From Apodemus sylvaticus (taxonomy: Eukaryota > Chordata > Mammalia > Rodentia > Muridae), in NCBI RefSeq assembly GCF_947179515.1, contig NC_067477.1, positions 71,738,801-71,802,800 of the forward strand: a stretch of DNA of 64,000 nucleotides, written 5' to 3'. Below, piece by piece: positions 43,793 through 55,250 of the stretch. The notes below the pieces were generated by a model. That model saw nothing but the letters and a program-made list of their open reading frames with translations, ran no database searches and had not been told where the DNA came from. Within the stretch, counting starts at the first letter, position 1. Each line of letters opens with the position of its first letter. The position numbers and the translations under genes are program-made.

Positions 43793-44715
43793 GCACATAT
43801 GGAAGTGAGAGGAAAACTGGTTCATTCTCACAGGCCACCTTGTGGGATCCAGGTCTTGAACTTGGATCATCAAGCCTGTGCAATAGCATCCCTAGCTACT
43901 AAGGCATCCCCCTCCTCATCCTTATTACACTTTACTTCCGGTTAGGTAGCTTGAGTCTCAGTCTCATAAGGTGTTCTTTTGCAGCACCTTTCAATGAAAT
44001 ATTTTCTACTCCCTCTCCTAAAGATAGCTCTTCCGTCCCAAGTACACCTTGACATGTGCACAGAACATTTTAATGATTTGTTTTGTGTGAGTTTTTCTCC
44101 ATCAGAACGTAGGTGACTTGGGGCAAGAGCTACTACGGAGATCTAAGTATAAATAGCTCATAACGAGCACCTTGCTCAACGATGATTCTTCAGCATCTGT
44201 TTCCTGAACGGGAGGAAGCCACGGTGGATCTCAGGTCCCTCTCAGTGTGACTTCTATGCCACCCAGGGTTTGGGACTACCTTTCTTTCTGTGAGAAACAT
44301 TGTAAGCCAGGTTTCTAATCATGAAGAACTCAATAAAACACATTTTTTTAGTTGTTGAGGACCTGACTCATATCTACATTTATTTTTTTTAAAACTTCTC
44401 TAATCAGTTTCTTAACTAAAAATGTCCAGGACTGCATCTTACTGACATGAAAAGAATGCTATTTGTATGTTATTCTGTGCCACAGTTGACCTTAAGCACT
44501 AAAACTTTCCTGAGTATGTTTTAAGTTCTGAAAGGGCCAGATGACTTTTGGCGTGCTCAGAATCACGGGAAAATGCCACTTATTTTTTTCTGACCTTTCC
44601 TCTTGTCCTTGTGAAGCCAAAGACCTTCTCATTTGCTGTTTTAATTTATACTTTTGATGCCAAGTTGAGTACAGTCTTACCAATGTGAGTATTATCTCCC
44701 CCTTCATGTTCATGG
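43793..44715. other. Mostly unique DNA, possible SINE scrap and L2/MIR tail
   Basis: CACATATGGAAGTGAGAGGA to about 43905 (GGATCCAGGTCTTGAACTTG GATC) resembles a minus-strand rodent SINE remnant. GAACGTAGGTGACTTGGGGC AAGAGC at 44105-44130 and the following 90 bp resemble an L2/MIR 3' end. Both are weak. No gene. Confidence 0.35.
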
Positions 44716-44843
44716 TCTAGCAAGATGGCCCAGTGGTCAGATGCTCATCCCCGAGCCTGGTGACCTGAATTTCATTCCTAGGACCCATGTGGAAGGAAGG
44801 AAAGAAATGATTTTCTCAAGTTGTCTGCTGACTTCCACATATA
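44716..44843 (+). mobile_element. B2/B3-superfamily tRNA-derived SINE, plus strand
   Basis: TCTAGCAAGATGGCCCAGTG GTCAGATGCTCATCCCCGAG CCTGGTGACCTGAATTTCAT TCCTAGGACCCATGTGGAAG GAAGG, then CAAGTTGTCTGCTGACTTCC ACAT. This has the tRNA-like head with A and B boxes and the following body of a rodent SINE that typically ends in a CA repeat, as here. The subfamily name is uncertain. Confidence 0.8.
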
Positions 44844-44856
44844 CCACACACATGCT

Positions 44857-44984
44857 CACACACACACACACACACACACCACATACACACCACACACACA
44901 CACACACACACACACACCACACACACACACACACACACCACACACACACACACATACACACACACACCACACACACCACACACA
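44857..44984. repeat. (CA)n / (CACAC)n microsatellite
   Basis: About 128 bp of CA with CCACA and CATACA interruptions, grown from the tail of the preceding SINE. Confidence 0.96.
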
Positions 44985-45208
44985 TGAGTGAAAAACAACC
45001 TTAAGGAACATTAGCTTCTTAAGTATAAAAAATAAAGACTTTAAAACATGCTAATTTATCTTTACATCTCTTGATGATATTTAAGAAAAGCAAAAGTTGT
45101 TAATTTATACATTTAGAAATTTCAGTGGGAACAGAAAAGCCCAACAATAATAACAAAGGACTCTTTATGCTCCGTCCTTCAGCCGAAATGTTTGGCATTA
45201 ACTGCTTT
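44985..45208. other. Unique AT-rich DNA
   Basis: Nothing recognised. Confidence 0.4.
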
Positions 45209-45258
45209 GTGTGTGTGTGTGGTATGTATGTATGTATGTATGTATGTATGTATGTGTG
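45209..45258. repeat. (GT)n-(TATG)n microsatellite
   Basis: Six GT units followed by about eight TATG units. Confidence 0.95.
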
Positions 45259-46800
45259 ATTACTTAATATTCTTCAAATGATAATGTACAGAATGTGTAA
45301 TTTGAGTTTCAAAAATATGAATTATGTCATTTTAATATGACACTTTTTCCAGGAGATATGCTTTCAAAATGGAAGTGTATATTTTAAATTTTGCGATTTT
45401 TATTAGGGTACAAGGCTGCTATGTTACCTATTGTTTTCAGAATAAATTGCAAAATTGGTGTTAAATGTGATTTTTTTACATGCAAACAAGTTGGAAGCCT
45501 AGGCCCCAGTCTTGAGCAGAACGAGATTGGGTGGTGAGGTTTCCGCCCCTCTGGGACTGAGAGCACCAGAGACCTCTTGCAGAGCTTGGTCTTAAAGGGA
45601 CAGCAGAGACCTGAGGCCCTGCCAGCTTGGAAAGCAACTACTGTAAAAAGGTAGGCTAGCCAACAGTATTCAGGGATGACCAAACTTAGAGACAGTGCCG
45701 GGTCCCCTGGGCTGGCCTCTAGAATCAGCACTGGAGTCGGGATGGGCCCTTCCACGGCAGGGGCTCCTGACTCTCTCCCAGATCATCCTTCCAACCTTGA
45801 ATGGCTAGTGCAGTTGAACCTGAGGTAATGCCATGCTCCTCCACCTCTTTCCGCTCTCTTGAGGAGATGCTTAAGTGCTAGGCCCAGAGAGAAGTAAGCT
45901 TTTATCACTGAGCTTACAGGCTCTCCTTGTGGATCCAGAGGACATCGATCGGATGTGGTAGAAATACATCCCAGTTGTGACACTATTATTCTTTTCTTAG
46001 CACCAGGGAAACCTGTAGTCTAGCAGATAGTAGACACTGGCAATTTTTAACCAAGAACAGACAGTAGATATTCAATGTTGTGAAGGGAAAAATAAGCAGC
46101 TATGCAATATGTGCTGGAGAAATTGGATGAGGGCTAAAAACCAAGGAAGATTTCTTAGAGAAAACAATATGGTATATCAGGGTAGACTCACATTTAGTGT
46201 GTGGTTACTGCTTTGTCAATGACACAGTTGTATGTTATACTGTAGCATGATATACATGACCATAAACACAAATAATTAGGCCTCAAAGAAACATGGAAAT
46301 TTACCTCAAATTCTTGTTTTTTTTCCCATTAATTTAATATTATTTAAAACGTTTTACCTAAAAAGTTTTTCCTATGATGGACATAGTCAAATGTTAGAAA
46401 GCAAGTACTTTATTCAATACCAAAGAAAATATGTTAATTTATGGAAAACCAGAAGACAACACTTAATAGAGAATTCAAAAATAATATATGAAATTGACAG
46501 GCATTATAACCAGACAGTTACTTGAATTAGTCTTTAGGAAAAAAATCTCAAATCAGCTTAAAAATCTTAGTCTTTTCTTCCTAGAACCTGCAAATTATGA
46601 ATTTTATCACTGGGAAAGGTTTGTAGCGATGCTCCTTAATCTATCAACTCACAAATGATGAAAGCTAAGAACAAAAATTTCGACTGACAAGCTTGCAGTG
46701 CTGATGCTGCCAAAAATATTTAAAGAAAAATTAATTTGGGAATCATTTCAAAATATTTTCCCTAAGAAAAACTTTAGAGGTCAAATATTAATTCTAGTTT
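45259..46800. other. Unique noncoding DNA
   Basis: No gene or repeat family recognised in about 1.5 kb. The minus-strand frame at 45384-45755 (123 codons) has no domain that I recognise. Confidence 0.45.
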
Positions 46801-46943
46801 GTGTGTTTATTTATTTATAGAAGTATGTGTACATGTGCCTGTGTGGGTGTAGGTGACTGTGTGGGTGTTCGTGTATGTGCACTTGCTCGCATGTGTGTGT
46901 GTGTGTGTGTGTGTGTCTGTCTGTCTGTCTGTCTGTCTGTCTG
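46801..46943. repeat. TG-rich tract with (TG)n-(TCTG)n microsatellite
   Basis: Irregular GTGTGGGTG sequence from 46829, pure TG at 46892-46916, then seven TCTG units to 46943. It adjoins the minus-strand B4 element and probably grew from its tail. Confidence 0.93.
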
Positions 46944-46964
46944 AGGCACCAGTCTGAAGGAGAT

Positions 46965-47178
46965 GCCCACCTTACTTCTTTGAGAAGGGTCTTTCACGTG
47001 ACCTGAGCTCACTAATGAGATGGCGGTCTGGCTGGCCCGGGAGCCCCAGGAATATTCCTCCTGTCTCTGCCTTCCTAGCACTAGGACTAGACTTTCTCAT
47101 GAGGATTCTTGAACTGAATTTGTGTCCTCACGCCTGGGCACCAAGTATTTTATTTACTGAGTTGTATCCCCAGTCCTC
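46965..47178 (-). mobile_element. B4-type SINE, minus strand
   Basis: The plus strand reads TTTGAGAAGGGTCTTTCACG TGACCTGAGCTCACTAATGA, GGCTGGCCCGGGAGCCCCAG GAATATTCCTCCTGTCTCTG CCTTCCTAGCACTAGGACTA and ends TTTACTGAGTTGTATCCCCA GTCC. B4 is a composite of a B1-like part and an ID-like tRNA part, and both ends are visible here. Confidence 0.82.
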
Positions 47179-47445
47179 AAATCAGAGTCCTCAATAAACA
47201 TTAAGCATAATTATTATATTTTGTTTTTCTAGGTTTAATATCTAAAGTTATTTCTGGTCTGGCTCCAAGGCTCTACCTGCTGTCAAGCTTATGGCCTGAG
47301 GTCAAGCTCTGGTGACACATGAGAGAAGAGAGCCGCTATACCTCCAAATGTATGGCAGGCCCGTCAAACAAGAAAAACACAAACCAACAAATGTAAATTA
47401 TTTATTTTTGTTTTTTGTAACTGCTTTTGAATTACAATGAACAGT
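47179..47445. other. Unique noncoding DNA
   Basis: Nothing recognised. Confidence 0.4.
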
Positions 47446-47487
47446 CACTATATATATATTTATATATAGTCACTATATATATATTTC

Positions 47488-47532
<45 letters not shown>
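47446..47532. repeat. (TA)n with palindrome, then (TG)n
   Basis: CACTATATATATATTT occurs twice (47446 and 47470). ACTATATATATA at 47447-47458 pairs with TTTATATATAGT at 47459-47470 with one mismatch, giving a near-perfect 24-bp palindrome. The tract continues as about 18 TG units to 47532. Confidence 0.93.
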
Positions 47533-47536
<4 letters not shown>

Positions 47537-48045
47537 GTGAAAAGGAGTTGATGTCTTCCGCAGGGTTATCGCCACATGAGAAAAACTTGAGATATCACTT
47601 AAAAAGCAAATACTATTTTCACCTTGCGGCAAGCATTGGACTTTCTAAGGGACTTCTGCTTTTGTTTGTGGACCTTCCATGGAGAAGCAGAAGGGGCAAG
47701 GGCTGTGGTGTGCAGTTTGTGGGTGTGCTTTAGAGCAGGTGGGGGAAGCAGTGAGTCTGTGTTGAGTGTAAGAGACCTGCTCCTGCACGCATCTCTCTAT
47801 AGCCCGGAGATAGCTCTGGCTCTGATAAACCGCTGTAGTTACATCTCTGTGAGTACAGGGTGATAATACTCTTTCTAAATATCTATTAAAAGCTCAGCAC
47901 TACAGCTTATAAAACAAAAGAAAGAATTTGGGGGTGAGTACAAAGATTTATCCTTGTATCACAGCATCTCTCATGGGTCAAAATTAAGACCATACTTTAT
48001 TTTTGCTGGTTAGAGCCTTCTGTAATCACAGATATCTAATTCTGC
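47533..48045. other. Unique noncoding DNA
   Basis: Nothing recognised as a repeat or gene. Confidence 0.4.
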
Positions 48046-48060
48046 ATTTGCATGACAATA
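48046..48060 (-). promoter_or_regulatory. OCT4-SOX2 type composite motif
   Basis: ATTTGCATGACAATA is, on the minus strand, TATTGTCATGCAAAT. It matches the known SOX-OCT composite consensus CATTGTCATGCAAAT at 14 of 15 positions, with SOX half-site and octamer half-site directly abutting as required. It lies in unique DNA about 70 bp from an L1 tail. Occupancy is unknown. Confidence 0.5.
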
Positions 48061-48385
48061 AAGAGAATGCCCCATGGAGTACTCTCTGTGTACTTCATAA
48101 AGTAGGCTCTGATCTCTGTTGTACTGTCTTTTCTTTTTTTTTTTATTCGATATAATTTATTTATATTTCAAATGATTTCCCCTTTTCTAGCCCCCCCCAT
48201 TCCCCGAAAGTCCCGTAAGCCCCCTTCTCTTCCCCTGTCCTCCCATCCACCCCTTCCCACTTCCCCGTTCTGGTTTTGCTGAATACTGTTTCACTGAGTC
48301 TTTCCAGAACCAGGGGCCACTCCTCCTTTCTTCTTGTACCTCATTTGATGTGTGGATTATGTTTTGGGTATTCCAGTTTTCTAGG

Positions 48386-48952
48386 TTAATATCCACTTAT
48401 TAGTGAGTGCATACCATGATTCACCTTTTGAGTCTGGGTTACCTCACTGAGTATGATATTCTCTAGCTCCATCCATTTGCCTAAGAATTTCATGAATTCA
48501 TTGTTTCTAATGGCTGAATAGTACTCCATTGTGTAGATATACCACATTTTTTGCATCCACTCTTCTGTTGAGGGATACCTGGGTTCTTTCCAGCATCTGG
48601 CAATTATAAATAGGGCTGCTATGAACATAGTAGAACATGTATCCTTATTACATGGTGGGGAGTCTTCTGGGTATATGCCCAGGAGTGGTATAGCAGGATC
48701 TTCTGGAAGTGAGGTGCCCAGTTTTCGGAGGAACCGCCAGACTGCTTTCCAGAGTGGTTGTACCAATTTGCAACCCCACCAGCAGTGGAGGAGTGTTCCT
48801 CTTTCTCCACACTCTCTCCAACACCTGCTGTCTCCTGAATTTTTAATCTTAGCCATTCTGACTGGTGTAAGATGAAATCTTAGGGTTGTTTTGATTTGCA
48901 TTTCCCTAATGACTAATGAAGTTGAGCATTTTTTAAGATGCTTCTCCGCCAT
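48386..48952 (-). pseudogene. L1 ORF2 C-terminus, 188 codons
   Basis: An open C-terminal piece of the L1 ORF2 protein, normally endonuclease plus reverse transcriptase plus a cysteine-rich end. It holds the complete cysteine-histidine knuckle [18 protein letters not shown] (Cys44, Cys48, His56, Cys61 of the open piece), then PAIPLLGIYPEDSPPCNKDT, MFIAALFIIARCWKEPRYPS, TMEYYSAIRNNEFMKFLGKW and a final SLISGY. Catalytic domains are missing through truncation, and the frame is broken just upstream. Non-functional. Confidence 0.9.
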
Positions 48953-48962
48953 CCGAAGTTCT

Positions 48963-49373
48963 TCAGGTGAGAATTCTTTGTTTAACTCTGTACCCCCATT
49001 TTTTAATAGGGTTGTTTGGTTTTCTGGAGTCTAACTTCTTGATTTCTTTATATATATTGGATATTAGCCCTCTATCTGATGTAGGATTGGTGAATATCTT
49101 TTCCCAATTTGTTGGTTGCTGATTTGTCCTCCTGATGGTGTCCTTTGCCTTACAGAAACTTTGTAATTTTATGAGGTCCCATTTGTCAATTCTTGCTCTT
49201 AGAGCATACGCTATTGGTGTTCTGTTCAGAAACTTTCTCCCTGTACCGATGTCCTCAAGGGTCTTCCCCAGTTTCTTTTCTATTAGCTTCAGAGTGTCTG
49301 GCTTTATGTGGAGGTCCTTGATCAATTTGGATTTGAGCTTAGTACAAGGAGACAAGGATGGATCAATTTGCAT
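48963..49373 (-). pseudogene. L1 ORF2 fragment upstream of the frameshift, 136 codons
   Basis: Continues the same L1 ORF2 in a different frame: KLIKDLHIKPDTLKLIEKKL, DIGTGRKFLNRTPIAYALRA, DKWDLIKLQSFCKAKDTIRR and NQQPTNWEKIFTNPTSDRGL ISNIYKEIKKL are typical of ORF2 after the reverse-transcriptase domain. It ends at a stop at 48963. The frame differs by one base from the following piece, so at least one indel separates them. Confidence 0.88.
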
Positions 49374-49425
49374 TCTTCTGCATGCTGACCTCCAGTTGAA
49401 CCAGCACCATTTGAATAAACGTATT

Positions 49426-50299
49426 TTCTATGCAGAATGACTTTAGAAATCTAGATTAACTGATTTTTCTATCTGTGTAGCCCCTCCAACCTGTGAATGA
49501 CGCACAAATATGCAGTTATCATGAGCCCGGTTAGGACACTCTGAAATGGCTTCTCAGCTCTGGATGCTTAAGCTGATTTTGTTCTTAATTTTTATGATGT
49601 AGTGAAGAGAATTTAGTGGCCTTCCTTATGCAATACAAATGTCACACTATGCCCAGCCTCTTGTCTTCAACATTGAAGTCTTCACTTCAGGTTTTTTCTC
49701 TCCAGCTTCTGGTCATCTTCTATTTGGGGGGGGGGCGGTTCATGGGAAGGAGGTTCTGCCCATGTAGGTAAATGTGTAGAGATAGTAAATGCCATTCAAT
49801 CAATGGGCTTGAAATGAAAAAAAAAATCCATAGAGTGAAGTCTAATCACAGAAGTGGTGCTATTAGAAGGTGGCGCTTGGTTGACAGTCATGGACACTCT
49901 GTCTTCATGAGTACGACCAGTGTTCTGCCTTCTGTTTCTGCCATTTGAGAGCACAGAGAGAGTGTCATCTGTGATGAAAGGTCTTCCCCAGACACAGATC
50001 TGCAGCTTCCTTGATTATGGATTTTCTATTCTTCTAGAGCTGTTAGCGATGTTTTTGTTGTTTATGAATTTTGAGTTTGAGTTTTGGTTGTTGTTAAATA
50101 AGGTATCTTGTTGCAGCATCTCACAGATATCAAGACACCTGTAAACACGAAGCTTTGCTCTCAGGCCCTCAGAGTATTATATGTAATATGCCCAAGATAT
50201 TTAATAAGCAAGAAGACATTTGAAATTATCAGTTAGTATTATGGTTAATGATGATTGACTGGATGTCCTTGAGCATCCAGATCAGGAATTTTGCAAGGA
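49426..50299. other. Unique noncoding DNA
   Basis: Nothing firm. A nine-base G run lies at 49727-49735. Confidence 0.4.
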
Positions 50300-51128
50300 A
50301 CTCTGCTCCAGTTATTTCAGTGTTGTCCTACAAGTATTAGCTGGTACAGTTAGACAAAAAATAAAATAAAAGGTATTGGAAATAAATAAAATCCCAAGGA
50401 ATTCAGTAATTTAGCAAAGTTTCATGAAGATCGAATAGAGAAATAATTTATATATCTATAAACTTAAAATGTCCAAAACTGATATTAAGAAAATAGCATC
50501 CTAAACAATAAACGCTTAGGAATAAATTTAAAAAAATACAAATACAAAACTATACCAGGAAAATCATTATACACAGTAAAAAGAAATATAGAGAGATAAA
50601 TATATGGAATGACCCTTACATTTAACATTATAAGAGATTCAACCCAATTCATACCCAAACCCCACATGACTTCTTGCTAAACATTTGAGAGCCAAGCTTA
50701 TACCTCATAGAAAATTCAAGGGAGGCAGAACACCCAAATGTTCTCTTAAAAGGATAGTCAAGTTGAGAAACTCTCAATTTTATAACTTAGTTCAGAGTTA
50801 GACTAATCAAGACAGTGTGACTCTAGCACAGAAACAGGCATATAAATCAAGGTAATAGAACAGGGAATATAGAAGTAAACACCCACATTTATAATTAATT
50901 TGTTTTTCTCAAGGGTGTCAAACAATTCAGCAGGGGAAATAGAGTCTTTTCAGCAAGTTTGTTCCAACAAAGGAGCATTGATTTATGAAAGAATGAAGTT
51001 GGTCCCGTAAAAATTAACTCAAATAAATTGAAAACCAGAAAGTTAGGAGTTAGATTTTATTGACATTAGTTTTGTGAATTATTCTCAACTATGACACTAA
51101 AAATACATACAGTTAAAGAAAAATAATA
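50300..51128 (+). mobile_element. Old L1 (L1M-like) ORF2 segment, left part, plus strand
   Basis: Decayed ORF2 DNA recognisable by order: GTACAGTTAGACAAAAAATA, TTAGGAATAAATTTAAAAAA, TGACTCTAGCACAGAAACAG GCATATAAATCAAGGTAATA GAACAGG, then GGTGTCAAACAATTCAGCAG GGG and GACATTAGTTTTGTGAATTA. It matches the old eutherian L1 pattern rather than rodent-specific L1. Full of stops. Interrupted at about 51128; later ORF2 sequence resumes at about 52326. Confidence 0.75.
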
Positions 51129-52325
51129 GACTTTCATAGGCTCCCATTAATCCGTATGATCACAGAGGTTAGGTATAGAGTAAGGGACAAGTGGGAGGGC
51201 AAGGAAAGGCAAATAGAATGTGTAGTTTTGGAGAGAGAGGGGTGGGCACTGGAATGGGAAGATTAAGTGGAATGTGGAGGAAAAGAAGGACTAGAGGAGG
51301 GACTAATGGGAGAGATAACTAAAGCTACAGTCCATTTGAAGAAAATGGCTATGGAAATCTATTACAGTAGAAGCTTCTTAAAACACATATACATAGGTAA
51401 GAGAGATCTAAATGGAGTCACCAAATAAAGAGAAAGACAAAGCCCCAATGTTACATCTTTTGCCACCAAGTGAAGTGGCAGGAATAGGTTACATTTGGTG
51501 AATTGTTGGCCAAAGGAGCCCCATGGAAACTCCAAACCACCTAGCCTACTGCCGAGACTATAGCTTGCTCTCTTCAAACTGATGCTGAGGTTCTATTGCT
51601 CAAGACAACACACACATATCCCACTGAACACGGAGAAGCCAAGCTGGTGTCTAACTCAAGAGTAGCCATCCTGACTAGTGTTCACAGTACTGGAAGGTAT
51701 GCCGCATGCTACCAGAGGAGAAAGGTAAACACCATCCCAGCTGCAAACCCTGTGATCTACAGTGGTGAGCTGCATACATGATATGCTGGTTCAAATAGTG
51801 GCACAAATGTTGCGGGAGTAACCAACCACTATCTCTATTTGGATTTACGGCCCATTCCATAAAGTGGAGCCCATGCTTGGCACGGCTTAGCTGGCCAGGA
51901 ACCTTAGATTAGACAGGCCATTTCCCTAGGCCGAAAACACATGCTATCATCCTGATAGCCATGAAGGAACATAGCAAGAAAATGACTCTTAATAACATTC
52001 TGATACACTTGTAGATTAGTGTCTTCCTTGGTCATCACTAGAGATGCTGCCTCCTGCAGTAGAAGAAAACTAATAGAGAGGCCTACAATTGGACAGTGTG
52101 TTGAGAATGAGAGACCTTGGAACACTCGGTCCTAAGTGGGACCAAACGCTTGGCCTTAGGAAACCATGTGAAGCAGGAGGCAGAAAGATTGTGAGAACCG
52201 GAGGAAATAGAGGACACCGAGGAAACAGTGTCTTCCAGATAAAACAGGACTGAGACACATATGAATTCAGAGACTGACTGGCAGTGTGCACAGGGCTTGC
52301 ACAGTTCCCAGCTAGAAGGTGACAA
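51129..52325 (+). mobile_element. Rodent L1-type segment inside the old L1, plus strand
   Basis: Sequence such as GGGAGAGATAACTAAAGCTA, TGGCCAAAGGAGCCCCATGG AAACTCCAAACCACCTAGCC, CAAACTGATGCTGAGGTTCT, GGTTCAAATAGTGGCACAAA and GAGAGACCTTGGAACACTCG GTCC is that of a rodent L1 noncoding 3' region. It ends near CAGTGTGCACAGGGCTTGCA without a poly(A) tail. Family assignment is from memory and uncertain. It splits the older L1, and about 180 bp of the older L1 seem lost at the join. Confidence 0.6.
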
Positions 52326-53115
52326 CCATCTTGTAACTCAATAGCAAAATAATCACTAGCCCAATTTGAAAAACTGGTAGACTCTGAAGAGACATTTTCC
52401 CAAAAGAATACTTATAAATGGCCAATAATCACATGGAAATATTCTCAAAATAATTAATTATCAGGTAAACTCACACTTTGTAGTCTCACCATTTATTACG
52501 TAGCAATGGGAAGAGACAGAATAAAAGTGCTGAAGAAGACATGGAGAAATGTTGACTCTCTTACATTGCTAGTGAGAATATAAAGTGTGCATGTGCTTTG
52601 GAAAACAGACTGCTAAACATAGCTCTGGTATGATCAAGTCTCTAGACATGCACCCAGGAGAAGGAAAACACACATCACATAATATTTACACCAAAGTTCA
52701 TAGTAGCATGAACCCATGAGCTAAATATCAAAACCAACACAAATGTTCATCAAATGATGTGGTAAATAAACTGTGATGTATCTATACAGTGAATATTATG
52801 AATCAATTAAAAAGTAACTTAAGGACCAATATATGTTGCAAACATGGATGTATCTTGAAAATATGTTAAGTGAGAGTAGGCAGCCACATACATATGCAAA
52901 ATACTCAGCAGGTAGATATGTGGGGAGAGAAAATAGACTATGTCAGGAGGTACAAACAGGAATGAAGGGGAAGACTGGACAAGTGACTGTCACCAGGTAT
53001 TTGGATTCTTTTAGGGGGGATGATATAACTTGAAGTTGGTAGGAGCGAGAGATAAATACTCTTGTAAATATTACTAAGTATTGTTGAGTTGCATTTTTAA
53101 CCAAACAATCAGAAT
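52326..53115 (+). mobile_element. Old L1 (L1M-like) ORF2 3' part and tail, plus strand
   Basis: Continues the ORF2 order: GTAACTCAATAGCAAAATAA, GGCCAATAATCACATGGAAA, GGAGAAATGTTGACTCTCTT ACATTGC, CCAAAGTTCATAGTAGCATG, CAAATGTTCATCAAATGATG and ACAGTGAATATTATGAATCA. It ends near GTTGAGTTGCATTTTTAACC. The L1M-type post-ORF sequence (ACTGTCACCAGGTATTTGG region) is included. Non-coding now. Confidence 0.78.
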
Positions 53116-54580
53116 AATGCAAAGCAGACAATGGACACTGGGCCGTTCCAGTACTGGAAGCACAGCCTTGGTGATGAGAGGAAGGAGCAGGCCTGAGTTC
53201 TACCTCAGGCAGTTGAGGAACTTGGGGACAGGGAGAGGGAGGTGGTTTAGGGAGGCTGTCGGTGTTATCCCAACCTAACCTCCTTCATCCAGCTGTCTCC
53301 TTTTGTCTGCATTCTCTGTGTAATTACATCTAATGAAAGCAGATGACCTTCATTCGAGTCCCAAGTGAGCAGTAAAGGATACAGGTGTTGCCTATAAAGG
53401 ATACAGCTATGAAGGTCTCAGTGCCTGAGAGGACTGCAATGGGCTCTTCCAAGATCCAGGAAACGACGCTGGAAACCATCGGGGTCCAAAAAAAGACACC
53501 CTTTGACACACGTGCGAGAACAAGCCAGGACAGTATCATCTACGGTTCCAAAGCAGGTTATCTACTTGCCTATCTGAGCCTTAGAAGCAAAGGCAGTCAC
53601 AGACTCAGTACCATTGGTGTCAGTCTTGCAGGATGGGATGGAGGAAGTTAGTTGATGCTATCGGCTGCTGGGAGTGACGGTGAGCTAGCCTCTGGGGCTA
53701 GCTCTCACGCCACCTTTGGTTTGGTGTGGGTGTGGGGATAACCTCCTAGGGAAACGTTTTGACAACAGTTTCCCCGAGCATCCCGTCGCACCTATGTGAT
53801 TCTTCCCTGTGTCCTCTCAGATCCAGCCCTCTCCCAGCTTCTCCCTGTGTGGGCGGACATACTTGCAGAGAGGGCTGTGAGAATTGGAACCACCTTCTTC
53901 ATTCTTTATAAGCAAAGCATTTCTGTAGGGGTTCGATCTGTTTTTAAAGTCTTGAAAGAGAGAAGGTTCCACAAAACCCCCCAGGAAACCTTTTCTCAGA
54001 TACAATTCTTTGTGTCTGACCTAAGGCTTCCAGGTTGTATGTCAGTCATCTCCCTGCACACGACTCTCTGTGTCTGGGAAACAAAGCCCTCACTTACTCA
54101 AGAAGCAAGTTATTTGGATAAACTAATGAATAGTTACAAAGGCTCTGGAAGTGTAAATTGCTGCATAAATACTTAATGTCTATATAAATACCTTCACTTC
54201 TGCCTGAGGGTGGCCAGGCTTTCTGAGTGATTTCGACCTTATGGAGTACCTGAATTGCAAAGATAAAGCCCCTCGAAGTGAAGAGGAAGTGATTCTTGCC
54301 TCTATTATGTATATTATTGTTGTGGAGGGTTTTCTAAAATAGAAACATGGTAAATTTTTAGAGCAATAGGAATTTCATGGTTCCTTCAGATTGTAAGCTC
54401 TTTCAATCCCATCTGTGTTCAATGCGTGTGCTTTTAGAAAGTATGTAATTCACAAGCATTATTGGTGTGGAGAAATTACATACAAGTGCTTTCTTGTGGG
54501 GAATGAAGGGATGGACTAAATATCAACACTATATTTTCTGTGATTTCTGTTTACCTCCCTCTTCTATTTTTAGGGTATTG
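53116..54580. other. Unique noncoding DNA
   Basis: No gene or family recognised. Two short direct copies of AAAGGATACAG lie at about 53374 and 53396. The plus-strand frames at 53385-53651 and 53796-54176 show no domain. Confidence 0.45.
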
Positions 54581-54666
54581 TTTCCTTCCTTCCTTCCTTC
54601 CTTCCTTCCTTCCTTCCTTCCTTCCTTCCTTCCTTCTTTCCTTCCTTCCTTCCTTCCTTCCTTCCT
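54581..54666. repeat. (TTCC)n microsatellite
   Basis: About 21 TTCC units with one TTCTTTCC interruption. Like the array at 43.64 kb it is pyrimidine-only on this strand. Confidence 0.97.
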
Positions 54667-54743
54667 GTGTGTATGCTTGTGCATGTATGTCTAGAGACCA
54701 GAGACTGACATAGGGTGTGTTCTTCAGTCATTCATCTTATTTT

Positions 54744-54945
54744 TTGAAACAGAGTCTCTCCCTGGACTAGGAGCTGGCTGGTTAACTAAGATGGATTGGT
54801 TAGCAAGCTCCAGAGATCTATTTCTGCATCACCTCGCTCCCAGCACGAGGGTTATTGCACCAGCCTTTGACATTGTTCTGGGGTCTCACTGCAGGTCCGC
54901 ACACCTGAACTCTGAGCACACTCCACTGAGCATCTCTCTAGCTTG
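54744..54945 (-). mobile_element. B4-type SINE, minus strand
   Basis: GAAACAGAGTCTCTCCCTGG ACTAGGAGCTGGCTGGTTAA, GGTTAGCAAGCTCCAGAGAT CTATTTCTGCATCACC, CACACCTGAACTCTGAGCAC ACTCCACTGAGCATCTCTCT AGC follows the minus-strand order of B4. The TTCC array upstream lies at the tail end. Confidence 0.75.
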
Positions 54946-55250
54946 TGATCTCATTTCAAAATGAAGTAGATATTTGGAATGTGCCTTACCAAGCTTTATT
55001 TTAATATTCACAAATCAGGGAAAGTTTTGGAGATTGTGTGCATAAAAGGTTTTTTTTTAAATGTTATTTTTGCCCAGCCTTTTTGCAGATAAGAGCCTAA
55101 ACCACAAACGAACATGTCACATAGACTATTGAAAGTAACAGTATCATCCATTTCTGCCTCTTGACATCCTTTCCCTGGAGTAATAATCACTCAACAACAA
55201 AAGATAAGGAAATAATTCCAGAGTCAGAGAAAGGAAAGTGAACAGAGGTA
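54946..55250. other. Unique noncoding DNA
   Basis: Nothing recognised. Confidence 0.4.

Larger units (their letters stand above)
48128..49425 (-). mobile_element. 5'-truncated L1, minus strand
   Basis: T run at 48128-48144 is the complement of the poly(A) tail. Next comes a 3' UTR with CCCCCATTCCCCGAAAGTCC, CTCTTCCCCTGTCCTCCCAT and CCTCATTTGATGTGTGGATT on the plus strand, then ORF2 up to about 49425. The 3' UTR is what I associate with rat L1 rather than mouse L1. No clear target-site duplication could be matched. The 5' border is soft because similarity fades after CCAGCACCATTTG at 49399-49411. Confidence 0.9.

Noticed and set aside
43496..43945. 149-codon frame with Phe-Leu-Pro-Ser repeats, and its antisense
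   Set aside because: Produced by the CCTT array.
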